64,000 bases of DNA from assembly GCA_021772615.1 (NCBI GenBank), contig JAJFLQ010000063.1:20424-84423 (forward strand), written 5' to 3'. The notes under the pieces are model-generated. The model ran no database searches. It was not told the DNA's origin and saw only the letters and a list, made by a program, of their open reading frames with translations. The DNA comes from Verrucomicrobiota bacterium (lineage in GTDB: Bacteria > Verrucomicrobiota > Lentisphaeria > JABSQK01 > JAJFLO01). How positions within the stretch are numbered: the first letter of the stretch is position 1; each line of letters begins with the position of its first letter. Positions 37,354 through 46,051 of the stretch are shown in pieces. A program made the translations under genes and the position numbers.

Positions 37354-39462
37354 TTAAGCTGCGCTCGGAAGGAACACGAAGAATTCAGAACCGCCGGCGA
37401 CCTTGGTTTCCACATGAATCCAGCCGTGGTGGTTTTCGACACAACCGTAGGCCATCGCGAGGCCCATGCCGGTGCCTTTATTCTTTTTGGTGGTAAAGAA
37501 CGGTTCGAAAATTCGCTCAAACGTCTGATCATCTATACCGCATCCATCGTCGCGGACCCGGATGACAATGTAGTTTCTACAGGTTTCGGAAGCATCATCC
37601 GGTTTTGAGTCAGTCGCACTGTGCCGCTTGATCTGATCGATGTAAATGCGTTCCGTCTTGGCGCCGTCATCGTCTTCATCGAACACCTGTGATGACATCT
37701 CGGCTATCGTGTCAGTGCCCGACACCGTCGATCGTTCGGATTCCACCTGGCGTCTGTTATCGCCGGCACTCCATCCGGGCGTATATACTGTCGCCGGCTC
37801 GCTCCGCAAAATGATCGTTCCCTGGCCATCCGTCAGCGCTGCCCGCGCATTCAGTAAGAGATTGAGGAGCACTTGCTCCAATTGTGTGAAATCGCCTTCC
37901 ACGGTCATGGGATCAGGATGCAGCGCGATCTTGAACGTAACGTCTTTCCCCAGCATCGGGCGAAAAAGGCCTTCCGTTTGCCGTATGAGATCGACGATAT
38001 CGATTCGCACCACTTCGTATTTTCCGGCCCTTGCAAACCCCAGTAATTGCCCGGTCAATGTCGATGCGCGTTTTACAGCCGAGGTTATATTACTGCTCAA
38101 CTCCCGGGCCTTGGTGTTGCCGGTGATCACGGTATCCAGTACATCGAGGCTGCCCTGAATGGCGTGCAGGAGATTGTTGAAATCATGAGCCACCCCGCCG
38201 GCAAGTTTGCCGACTGCCTCGATTCGCTGCGAATGCATGAGTTGTGTTTGCAGTGTTTCGCGGTCTTGCTCCAGCTGTTTTCGGTGCGTGATGTCGCGGG
38301 CGACAAGAAGCGCCGCTTGACTCTGGTGAATAGCGAGCGGCGTGATGGTAGTATCAAAAATGCCGCGGTCCCCATTCTTCGCCGCTATCAACCACTCGTT
38401 TCCGGTGATGCTCTGTTCGGAGTACGGCGAGTCGCCCGACGTGAGGGAAAAAACGTCGTCCCAGATTTCCGGCCAGCGACAGGGTTTGTCGTCGCCCGTC
38501 ATGAGAATACCTTGGACATTCATCGCTGCCAGTTCGTCTATCGAGTATCGGAGGGTTTCGATCGCGCGCTTGTTGGCGTCGAGAATCATGCCGGATTCTG
38601 CTACAAGCAGGATTAGATCATTGCTGCTTTCGACAACCATTCGGTAGCGCCCCTCCCATTCGCGCACGTTTGCCTGCAGGCGTTTGGCATGCCCGTAGCT
38701 TCCCAGAAATGCCGTGAGGATATCAAGTGCATTGCGCGAGTCCAACGGCAAAGTTGTGGGCACATTCCGGATCCCCAGGTAGACGACCGTGAGAAAGCTT
38801 ACCCATGTCATCGCGATCGCACGTGTCAGGTACGAGTGGCGCAAGGCCTCCCACCAGTCATCGGCCGGATAGTTGGTGACAAGCTCATAGAAGAATGCAT
38901 CGAGCACCTCGGTAAAAATCAACGCGGCGAAAACCGACACGCTTAATCTGGCATTGCGATTACACAGCGACTGATACACGACCGGCAGTACCAGAAACAC
39001 GACAAGAATGGACAATAGCGAAGCGAGGACGAAATTCCGTCCGGATTGAAAAATGGGCGCCAACAGGCTCTTGGGCACCGACGGATCAAGGGTATATCCG
39101 GGGAAGTCGCACTGCCGCTCGGACAAAAAAGAAAAATATAGGAAAATCGCGACGAGCCCCATAATACCCAGGATCATTCGCTGTGCCTCAAGGGTGCCGT
39201 CGACAATGTACGTTATGAGCAGGGCGGCCATCAGCGGTGTAAAGAATATCGTGGGGCCTATATTGATATCGAGGCCAGGGTAGGCGTCGGAGATATTCAT
39301 GCCCGCTGCAGTTACGAATTGCGAGAATACCAGGATCCCACCGAGGGAGAGGTAGAACGAAATATTGCCGATGATCGGCTTCATGCTGTGCAGCAGCATG
39401 AGCGATACGATGATGAACGTGAGTTCGAGGAAAGCGAGGCCGTAGGCTTGCAGATATAACAT
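37354..39462 (-). CDS. Membrane sensor histidine kinase with multi-helix N-terminal sensor and PAS domain
   Basis: 702 residues. The first 250 residues contain about seven hydrophobic helices (FLELTFIIVSLMLLH onward) with acidic and aromatic residues inside the membrane, a layout like VUT/queuosine-precursor-transporter-type sensor modules. Then a PAS domain (about 275-400), HisKA with phospho-His in LAGGVAHDFNNLL and HATPase_c with DDGCGIDD and TGMGLAMAYG. A polar insert of about 60 residues, rich in Ser, Thr, Asp and Glu, separates the N box from the G1 box. No receiver or periplasmic loop is present. It converges with the REC-Fis regulator at 36649. Confidence 0.9.
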   Translation of the reverse strand: MLYLQAYGLAFLELTFIIVSLMLLHSMKPIIGNISFYLSLGGILVFSQFVTAAGMNISDAYPGLDINIGPTIFFTPLMAALLITYIVDGTLEAQRMILGIMGLVAIFLYFSFLSERQCDFPGYTLDPSVPKSLLAPIFQSGRNFVLASLLSILVVFLVLPVVYQSLCNRNARLSVSVFAALIFTEVLDAFFYELVTNYPADDWWEALRHSYLTRAIAMTWVSFLTVVYLGIRNVPTTLPLDSRNALDILTAFLGSYGHAKRLQANVREWEGRYRMVVESSNDLILLVAESGMILDANKRAIETLRYSIDELAAMNVQGILMTGDDKPCRWPEIWDDVFSLTSGDSPYSEQSITGNEWLIAAKNGDRGIFDTTITPLAIHQSQAALLVARDITHRKQLEQDRETLQTQLMHSQRIEAVGKLAGGVAHDFNNLLHAIQGSLDVLDTVITGNTKARELSSNITSAVKRASTLTGQLLGFARAGKYEVVRIDIVDLIRQTEGLFRPMLGKDVTFKIALHPDPMTVEGDFTQLEQVLLNLLLNARAALTDGQGTIILRSEPATVYTPGWSAGDNRRQVESERSTVSGTDTIAEMSSQVFDEDDDGAKTERIYIDQIKRHSATDSKPDDASETCRNYIVIRVRDDGCGIDDQTFERIFEPFFTTKKNKGTGMGLAMAYGCVENHHGWIHVETKVAGGSEFFVFLPSAA

Positions 39463-39686
39463 GACTTCTCACCGGCTTGACGTCGATCCGGGAGTGGAAC
39501 GACGTGGAAACACTGTTGCCCTGCATCGATCGACGGAGCGGCATATTCATATACCACCAAGAATTCATCTTTCAAGGCTATTCAACCGCAACGGCAAACG
39601 CTAATAAATCGGCTAACTACCAGTAAATCCGTGAATTCGGTATATGTTATAAGGTTCCAAAAACAGATCGAACACCTGATGTTGAA

Positions 39687-40607
39687 ATGAAAAACGCACT
39701 GATCCTGATACTCGTACTTGTCGTTATCATAATAGCATTCGCGAAGTTGAAGCACGACTACAGTACGTTCTATAAATCGAAAACGAACCCATTGGGCAAG
39801 TTGACGATGATTGAGAACCATCTCCTCAGCGAAAGCTTCAGCAAGATCTCCGACCAACCCGGCTTCATACGTGAGTTTGGCATACCATGCCGGCTGATCA
39901 CGTACGAGGATATCGAGACGCGCGGCTCTGTTTATGACCATGACCTCGTTGTGCTGCTCGTCGATGATGTTCTCAAGGTACGAGGGATTATCGGCGACTT
40001 TGTGCCACGAGTAACCATTGCTCCGGAGATCGGACCGACTGAGAAATTGATAACGCGATTCTGGAAGTTTATCGATAGAGAAGATCCCGCCGTCGAGATG
40101 AATCAGGCGGATCCACGCGAGTTGCTGCCGGAGGAGAGATTCGAGTACAAAGTGGCCAACCCGACGCTTGAGGCCCAATGGCTGCGTTGGCGAGATCACG
40201 ATCGCGTCTACATCTTGACAGGAATCAAGGAGAAAGAGGCGGAACTTAAACGGAACATAAACCATTACCTCTCGATGATTTCAGAGAAGAAGCTGCTGGC
40301 TGCAGAATACGCTGACTTGCGAAGTAAACGGTCCACAATAGACAAACGCAACGAGTTGTGGAAGATAGAAAGAAGACTCAAGCGCATATATGAGAAGGGC
40401 AAGCGATTGCGCAGCGAGATCAAAGAACTGGAAGCGGTTTATCCACGGGAGGTCGTGACCGCAATCGCCGGTGATCTGGACTTTCGTTCGATCGTGACGA
40501 TGAAGTCGGGTGAGGATGAGGGGGGCAGTGAGGAGACAGCCAATTTCGGGCACAACGCCGAAGACGAGGTCTATTCGCCGCTCGATTCGTTTAAACACAG
40601 TAAATAG
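39687..40607 (+). CDS. Membrane-anchored coiled-coil protein of unknown function
   Basis: 306 residues. An N-terminal helix (MKNALILILVLVVIIIAFA) without a clear cleavage site suggests an anchor. The centre (35-170) is a mixed alpha/beta domain with segments such as YDHDLVVLLVDDVLKVRG. Residues about 180-255 are a strongly charged heptad stretch (EKEAELKRNINHY, IERRLKRIYEKGKRLRSEI) that looks like a coiled coil. The end is acidic and Ser rich. I recognise no family. It begins 24 bases before prmA and may be in the same transcript. Confidence 0.7.
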   Translation: MKNALILILVLVVIIIAFAKLKHDYSTFYKSKTNPLGKLTMIENHLLSESFSKISDQPGFIREFGIPCRLITYEDIETRGSVYDHDLVVLLVDDVLKVRGIIGDFVPRVTIAPEIGPTEKLITRFWKFIDREDPAVEMNQADPRELLPEERFEYKVANPTLEAQWLRWRDHDRVYILTGIKEKEAELKRNINHYLSMISEKKLLAAEYADLRSKRSTIDKRNELWKIERRLKRIYEKGKRLRSEIKELEAVYPREVVTAIAGDLDFRSIVTMKSGEDEGGSEETANFGHNAEDEVYSPLDSFKHSK

Positions 40608-40631
40608 AATCGCTCGGCGACTGTCGTTTTC

Positions 40632-41549
40632 ATGGTAGAATTACAATACGATATAGGTGACGAGCTGGTAGATGTGCTCGAACTGTACTTCGCCGAATTT
40701 GAACAGACTCCGTGGGTGATCCGGCAGAGTGTAGCGGAGTCACGTCTCTCGCTGATCGGCTATTTTTCAGATCGCGAATCGGCGCAGCTGGAGTGGCGCA
40801 GCCTCATGCGGCACGTCCCGCGGCTTGATGGTGAAACGGCAATAACCCCGTTGGCGGACCAAGACTGGATGACGGCTTACAGAGCGCACGTCCAGCCATT
40901 CAGCATTGCCGGTTTCCATTGGGTGCCTCTCTGGTGCCGCGACAGTTGTGACGTGCCGGACGACGCACCAGTGATATTTCTTGATCCAGGCATGGCTTTT
41001 GGCACCGGACAACACCCTACCACGCGACTGTGTATCGAAGCACTGTTCGAATGTCGCGACGCCTGGTCGTCGGCGTTGAACCGTAAGTGTGTGCTCGATG
41101 CAGGCTGTGGCTCCGGTATTCTTGCACTCACTGCCGCGCGTCTGGGATTTGGCCGGGTTACGGCGTGCGACCATGACGATGTCGCAGTCGATGTGACACA
41201 ACGCAATATTGCCGCGAACGCGCTGGAAGACGGGGTGCGTGCGGTGCGGATGTCTATGGCTCGCGCACTGGACAATCACAGTTACGATCTTATCATGGCG
41301 AATATTCTCAGCAGCATATTGATGCAGCATTTAGAGCACATTGTGTCCGCGCTCAATGCCGGTGGTGTTGCGGTCCTCAGCGGAATGCTGGAGGCCGAGA
41401 AAGACGACGTCGTCGCCGAGCTGCGCGGCTCGCCCGGGGTGCGCCGATGCGGCTTGTCCCTCAATATTCGTCACCTTGGGGAGTGGTTCACAGTCGTCCT
41501 TCACATGCCGCGCGTGCTTGAGGCCGACTCGCGGGGCGTCGACTTGTGA
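40632..41549 (+). CDS. prmA: Ribosomal protein L11 methyltransferase PrmA
   Basis: 305 residues. The central segment DPGMAFGTGQHPTTRLCIEAL, the SAM-binding loop LDAGCGSGILALTAARLG and DLIMANILSSILMQHL are diagnostic for PrmA. It methylates lysines and the N-terminus of ribosomal protein L11. The N-terminal about 60 residues form the L11-recognition part. The stop overlaps the start of the downstream D,D-carboxypeptidase gene (TGATG), so the two are co-translated. Confidence 0.95.
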   Translation: MVELQYDIGDELVDVLELYFAEFEQTPWVIRQSVAESRLSLIGYFSDRESAQLEWRSLMRHVPRLDGETAITPLADQDWMTAYRAHVQPFSIAGFHWVPLWCRDSCDVPDDAPVIFLDPGMAFGTGQHPTTRLCIEALFECRDAWSSALNRKCVLDAGCGSGILALTAARLGFGRVTACDHDDVAVDVTQRNIAANALEDGVRAVRMSMARALDNHSYDLIMANILSSILMQHLEHIVSALNAGGVAVLSGMLEAEKDDVVAELRGSPGVRRCGLSLNIRHLGEWFTVVLHMPRVLEADSRGVDL

Positions 41550-42595
41550 TGCAAGCGCTGCGCAAGTGGATTCTGCCATTGTTGGTTGTAGCGTTGCTTA
41601 TCATTTGGAGCACACAGCGCGGTCGCGACCTGGAGCCGGAGCCGCCGAAGTCGCGGTTGGAGGTGGAGACGCCGGAGCAGATGCAGCGCCTGGACCATCC
41701 ACCCACCGCGCCAGTTGGATATCGCCATGCCAACGCAACGCTGCCGTCAGACCTGGAACGCATGTTTTCCGGCACGACAGCGCTTTTGGCGATACCGCAA
41801 CAACGCTTGATCCTATGGTCGAGAAACGATGACGAGTTGGTACCCATTGCTTCCATGACCAAAATGATGACTGCCCTGGTGGCACATTCCGTAATCACCG
41901 AAGATGCCGCCATGTCCCTGGGCACGCCGGTACGCGTGAGTGCGAAGGCAGCTGGCGTCGGCGGCAGTCAGGTCTGGCTGATGGCAAATCAGCCGTACAT
42001 CGTCGAGGATCTCTTCCGCGCCATGCTTATCAAAAGCGCGAACGACGCTGCCCACGCTCTGGGCGAGGCGGCTGCGCCGGATAACGACATCCGAAAATTC
42101 GTACAGTTGATGAACCGTCGGGCAAGGAGGCTCGGCATGGTCCGTTCCCGCTTCTACAACGTCCACGGGCTCCCCGGAAACACCGCTGAAGAGGATAATG
42201 TGTCGACGTGTCGCGAAATACTTGCGCTGGCCGAGGCGGTGATGGCCAACGAAACCATCATGTCATGGTTGGGCACTGCCTCCGCGACATTCGAGCATCC
42301 TAACCGGAAGGTCATCGATATGCTCAATCACAACCGGTTGCTTCTCAGCTGTCCCGGCGTGAACGGTCTGAAGACTGGTTACATCCGCAGGTCCGGTTAT
42401 TGTGTGACGGCGAGCTGCGAGCGCGGCGGCCGCACTGTCATCGCGATAGTGACCGGGTTCCCGCGGCGTAAGGAGCGTGACCGTTTCGTGAGCAATCTGT
42501 TGGCGTGGGCATTCACATATTCACTACAGGGAGCTGCGCCCTCCGAGGCGCCTGCCGGCGAGCAGGCCGATAGCGACGTGAGGCACCAGTTTTAA
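41549..42595 (+). CDS. D-alanyl-D-alanine carboxypeptidase (PBP5/DacF family, peptidase S11)
   Basis: 348 residues from the ATG at 41549; a GTG at 41546 would add one. An N-terminal hydrophobic helix (ALRKWILPLLVVALLII) serves as signal anchor. The three penicillin-binding motifs are in order: S102-M-T-K105, S163-A-N165 and K275-T-G277. Its family removes terminal D-Ala from peptidoglycan pentapeptides. The usual C-terminal amphipathic anchor and PBP5 C-domain are absent; the protein ends in a short polar tail, consistent with a DacF-type or membrane-anchored form. Coupled to prmA. Confidence 0.92.
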   Translation: MQALRKWILPLLVVALLIIWSTQRGRDLEPEPPKSRLEVETPEQMQRLDHPPTAPVGYRHANATLPSDLERMFSGTTALLAIPQQRLILWSRNDDELVPIASMTKMMTALVAHSVITEDAAMSLGTPVRVSAKAAGVGGSQVWLMANQPYIVEDLFRAMLIKSANDAAHALGEAAAPDNDIRKFVQLMNRRARRLGMVRSRFYNVHGLPGNTAEEDNVSTCREILALAEAVMANETIMSWLGTASATFEHPNRKVIDMLNHNRLLLSCPGVNGLKTGYIRRSGYCVTASCERGGRTVIAIVTGFPRRKERDRFVSNLLAWAFTYSLQGAAPSEAPAGEQADSDVRHQF

Positions 42596-42670
42596 CCTGG
42601 CCACCGTGGGTTCGTGCGGTACGCATGCGCATCATCCGTTTGCGTTCCGAACCGTTCGTGAGCGACAGGG

Positions 42671-43060
42671 TTAGTTGTCCGCGCGGATCGTATCGATGCG
42701 TTTCGTGGCCTGCCCACGCCACTCGTGATCGGGGTACATGCTGATAAACGTCTGGTATCCGGCGACCGCAACATCTTTTTCTCCTGATTTCTCATAGCAC
42801 AGCGCGATTTGATACAGCGCTTCGTCGACCCAAATTTCTTTGGGGAACGTTTGCAACGCCTTCTCCAGGATCATGCGGCCGGTCTTGTATCGCCAGAAAC
42901 GCATGTTGATAACACCGGCCCGATAGGCCATTTTGGGTGCCCACGTTTTTCCCACATTCTCTTCGCGAAATGCTGTTTTGGCCAGTTGCGCAGTGATTTC
43001 GGGCATAAAAAAAACAGAACCCAGCGCCATCACCATGGCTGTGATCAGGAGTTTTTTCAT
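42671..43060 (-). CDS. Small exported TPR-like protein
   Basis: 129 residues. A signal peptide (MKKLLITAMVMALGSVFFM) is followed by two tetratricopeptide-like helical repeats: YKTGRMILEKALQTFPKE, DEALYQIALCYEKSGE and AVAGYQTFISMYPDHEWRG. This pattern is seen in YbgF/CpoB- and BamD-like periplasmic proteins that hold multiprotein assemblies. There is no Cys in lipobox position, so it is probably soluble. Function unknown. Confidence 0.8.
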   Translation of the reverse strand: MKKLLITAMVMALGSVFFMPEITAQLAKTAFREENVGKTWAPKMAYRAGVINMRFWRYKTGRMILEKALQTFPKEIWVDEALYQIALCYEKSGEKDVAVAGYQTFISMYPDHEWRGQATKRIDTIRADN

Positions 43061-43093
43061 TTGGCTGTACTATGTCGTGGAGGCGGCTCGATG

Positions 43094-43885
43094 TCAATTG
43101 GGAGGCAATGTCACGACGAGACCGTCGTAAGCGAGCTGCACATTATCCGGCAGTGTTGCATCAGTTTCCGCGTGCCGTCCCATCTGGTGGGTGATATGAG
43201 ACAGATAAAACGATCGGCACCGCAGTTCACTGCTCAAGGCAAGCGCTTCGTCGAGATTCATGTGTGCCGGGTGCGTTTTTGGTAATTTCCACAATGCGGT
43301 CAGGACCGTCACGTCTGATCCGGTCACCGTGGTGACTGTTTCAGGAGGCAGCCGCTTGCAGTCTGTCAGGTAGGCTATCCTGCCGGCATCACCGGTGATC
43401 ACGTATCCTTTTACTTTCTCACCGCCATGATATATATTTACCGGTTCGACCGTGAGCCCAAAGAGCGGGAACATGGCGTCGGTCACAATGTTCAATTCGA
43501 ATCGCGGCCGATTCAGAGCAGGGATCGGAGGATTCACGGTATACCCGAAACAATCCATGAATCTGTCAACCATAAAATCCGGTACATAGATGGGAATCTT
43601 CTTCTTTTGCAGAAAATTAAATAATCGGAGATCATCGATGCCAAAAATATGGTCTGCATGGAAGTGTGTGAATAACACGGCATCGACCCTGTCAATGCCG
43701 CTACGCAGGCATTGCGCCCGAAAATCGGGCCCGGTATCAATCACAATGCTGGCGTTGTCGGTGCGGAGCCACACACTGCAACGCGTACGATTATCCCGTT
43801 TGTCGACGGATGTACAGACGTCACAGGCACAACCAATTTGCGGAACTCCGGTAGACGTACCCGTGCCGAGAAATTCCAGTCTCAT
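43094..43885 (-). CDS. MBL-fold metallo-hydrolase, PhnP-like
   Basis: 263 residues from the ATG at 43885 (another ATG lies at 43897). Metallo-beta-lactamase motifs are all seen: FLGTGTSTGVPQIGCACDVC at the start, IDTGPDFRAQ, LFTHFHADHIFGIDDLR, an extra His in NIYHGG, and a final Asp/His set (LTDCKRLP, SHITHQMG). The GCACDVC segment places it with PhnP-like phosphodiesterases that open cyclic phosphate esters. The native substrate is unknown. Its start lies three bases from that of the divergent coaX gene. Confidence 0.9.
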   Translation of the reverse strand: MRLEFLGTGTSTGVPQIGCACDVCTSVDKRDNRTRCSVWLRTDNASIVIDTGPDFRAQCLRSGIDRVDAVLFTHFHADHIFGIDDLRLFNFLQKKKIPIYVPDFMVDRFMDCFGYTVNPPIPALNRPRFELNIVTDAMFPLFGLTVEPVNIYHGGEKVKGYVITGDAGRIAYLTDCKRLPPETVTTVTGSDVTVLTALWKLPKTHPAHMNLDEALALSSELRCRSFYLSHITHQMGRHAETDATLPDNVQLAYDGLVVTLPPN

Positions 43886-43888
43886 GCC

Positions 43889-44644
43889 ATGAATCATAAT
43901 GAAATCATCCTGATCAATGCGGGGAACTCAACTACCCAGCTGGCGTTGTGGGACGGAGAATGTATGGGGGCGCTGGAATCTTTTCAAACTTCGAATGCCG
44001 CCGCCCTGTCGAAATCGCTCCTGATTCAGCAGTCGTGCGATCGCCCGTGTATCGTCGCGAGCGTGGTACGCGCGTTCGATAACACCCTGCGAAAGGTGAT
44101 GTCTGGGCGTCGGATTCACTGGCTCGATACAGAAACGCACCCGGAGGTGGACTTCAGCATGGTCGATTGTACCACAGTAGGCACTGACCGTGTCGCTAAC
44201 GCCATTGCTGCGGCCCGGTTGCTGCGACTGCCGGCTGTGGTAGTAGACTGCGGCACGGCTGTTACCATGGAGGTAATCGATGCATCACGCCGTTTTCGCG
44301 GCGGTTGTATTTTACCCGGGAGAAATATGGCCAGGGCTGCCCTTGCCGACGCGACCGATCGTTTGCCGTTGGTGAAACTCGCCCATGCCGAGCCGCCGGC
44401 GATCGGTTCGACAACGGCAGATGCCATTCGGGCCGGTATCGATATCGGTACGCTCGGCGCCGTTGATCGCATTCTCGACCGGATCCAGGAGATGTTTTGC
44501 GGACAGGAGCTTCACATGGTTGCAGTGGGCGGCGACGCCGCGTATTTCGCAACCCATATGGCGCGGCTTCGCCACGGTCCCGACCATTTCACGTTGAGGG
44601 GATTGGCTGTCGCGGCGGAAACCGTCTTTTGCTGCCGTGATTGA
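43889..44644 (+). CDS. coaX: Type III pantothenate kinase CoaX
   Basis: 251 residues from the ATG at 43889. ASKHA-fold marks: INAGNSTTQLALWDGE at the N-terminus, VGTDRVANAIAAARLL, VVDCGTAVTMEVID and RGGCILPG. In the family the first motif is usually DxGNT, with Asp important for phosphate binding; here it reads N10-A-G-N-S. The second Asp (in VVDCGTA) is kept. CoaX phosphorylates pantothenate, the first step of CoA synthesis. The gene starts three bases from the divergent MBL gene, so the two promoters must lie inside each other's coding region. Confidence 0.85.
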   Translation: MNHNEIILINAGNSTTQLALWDGECMGALESFQTSNAAALSKSLLIQQSCDRPCIVASVVRAFDNTLRKVMSGRRIHWLDTETHPEVDFSMVDCTTVGTDRVANAIAAARLLRLPAVVVDCGTAVTMEVIDASRRFRGGCILPGRNMARAALADATDRLPLVKLAHAEPPAIGSTTADAIRAGIDIGTLGAVDRILDRIQEMFCGQELHMVAVGGDAAYFATHMARLRHGPDHFTLRGLAVAAETVFCCRD

Positions 44645-44695
44645 TGTCGGGCGGCATCCGCATCGGTCCGTGCGGAACGACTGTCCAGGCAGCTC

Positions 44696-46051
44696 CTATT
44701 TTTTTCGACGACCTTTAACGAAGTGCCGAATTTTGTGAAGATTCAGTAACCGGTGCAGTGTTTTTCTGTTGACGCCTGCCTGTATCGCGGCATGCGAGAT
44801 ATTGCCGTTATTGCGCTTCAACAACTTCTCGATATACTGCTTCTCGAAATGATCGACCAAATTTCGTTTCGCCTTCTTGAAGGGCAGGTCATAGAGCGTG
44901 AACAGCTCGGGTGAAATCGTGGCATCGTGAAGATGCGGCGGGATATCCTTCAGCGTAATCGGCAGTTTGCTTTCCTGCGTTACCACGAGATGTTCGACCA
45001 GGCCTCGCAGTTCCCGGACGTTGCCAGGCCACGAATATTTTTGCAGCGCATCAAGCGCTTCCGGCGAAAAGCCCTCTATGCTCTTTTCATTTTCATCACA
45101 GAAGCGATCTAGAAAATAGTTTGCCAGCAGCCCTATATCACCGTCGCGGTCGCGCAGGGCCGGAATCGGAATATTCACAACATTCAGGCAGTAATACAAA
45201 TCGGATCGCAACAGGCGCTTGGCAATGGCCTCGACCGGATCATGCGCTGTGGCGCACAGTATCCGAATATCCAGTGCCACAGTGCCTCTGCCGTTGCGTC
45301 GGGGCAACTTGCGGTCTTCGAAGACACGCACCAGCTTCGCCTGGGTCCGCAAGTCCAGTTCGGTGATGTCATTCAGAAAAAGCGTGCCGCCATGCGCGCG
45401 TTCGAGCAGTCCCGGTTCGTGTGAGTTCCGGCTGTTACTGCGTGAATCGAGCCCGAAGAGCGCCGTAGCATCCTCTGCTGCAGAGACCGCGACGCCATCG
45501 ACAGGGATGAAGGATCCCTTCGATCTGCGGCTGTGTTCGTGAATCGCCCGCGCCGCCATCTCTTTGCCCGTGCCGCTTTCCCCGATGATAACAACGTTCG
45601 CTTCGGATGCCGCCGTGTTTATGATCTTCAGGAAAACATCAAGCATGGCACCGCACCGTCCGATGAGGTCGGCGAAGCGGTATTTGTGATAGAAGGGTAA
45701 TGGATCATCAAGCGCGACCATCAGCTCTGATCTGGCGTCACCTCCGAACATCTGTCGTATCGCTCCAATAAATTTTCGTTCATCCACGGGTTTCGGGATA
45801 CACGTCGAAGCACCGAATTTTTTCGCTACAGCCATATTTTCGGCAGGACACTGGTCCAGCAGTACGGCGAGACGCAGTCCCGGAAAGCGATATTTCAGGT
45901 CTTGCAGCGTCGTTTCCGTTAATACCGTGTCAAATCGCCTGTTGTATCCGCTACGAAAGCGGCAGCAAGTCCGTACAAACCGATGCGAGCTGATCCAGGT
46001 CGAACGGTTTTCGAAGAACCTTGTCGACATCCTTGAGCAGGGATTCTTCAC
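44696..46051 (-). CDS. AAA+ transcriptional regulator, NtrC-like, with partial receiver and no GAFTGA loop
   Basis: The frame gives up to 451 residues, but the first 38 codons overlap the upstream regulator gene in another frame and look non-coding. From about residue 40 the second half of a receiver domain is visible (LKYRFPGLRLAVLLDQ, KKFGASTCIPKPVDERKFI); the first half is missing. The AAA+ domain has Walker A GESGTGKE, Walker B GTLFLNDITE and Arg fingers, but the GAFTGA segment is replaced by a Ser/Asn-rich stretch (GLDSRSNSRNSHEPG). A Fis-type helix-turn-helix (NISHAAIQAGVNRKTLHRLL) ends it. It cannot contact sigma54 in the usual way. First clear in-frame ATG: 45835. Confidence 0.8.
   Translation of the reverse strand: MKNPCSRMSTRFFENRSTWISSHRFVRTCCRFRSGYNRRFDTVLTETTLQDLKYRFPGLRLAVLLDQCPAENMAVAKKFGASTCIPKPVDERKFIGAIRQMFGGDARSELMVALDDPLPFYHKYRFADLIGRCGAMLDVFLKIINTAASEANVVIIGESGTGKEMAARAIHEHSRRSKGSFIPVDGVAVSAAEDATALFGLDSRSNSRNSHEPGLLERAHGGTLFLNDITELDLRTQAKLVRVFEDRKLPRRNGRGTVALDIRILCATAHDPVEAIAKRLLRSDLYYCLNVVNIPIPALRDRDGDIGLLANYFLDRFCDENEKSIEGFSPEALDALQKYSWPGNVRELRGLVEHLVVTQESKLPITLKDIPPHLHDATISPELFTLYDLPFKKAKRNLVDHFEKQYIEKLLKRNNGNISHAAIQAGVNRKTLHRLLNLHKIRHFVKGRRKK

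Noticed and set aside
45951..46051. Frameshifted single gene joining the HTH-receiver and AAA+ proteins
   Set aside because: The first protein has a complete receiver and proper end, so a simple frameshift would create two receivers in a row; kept as a question under findings.
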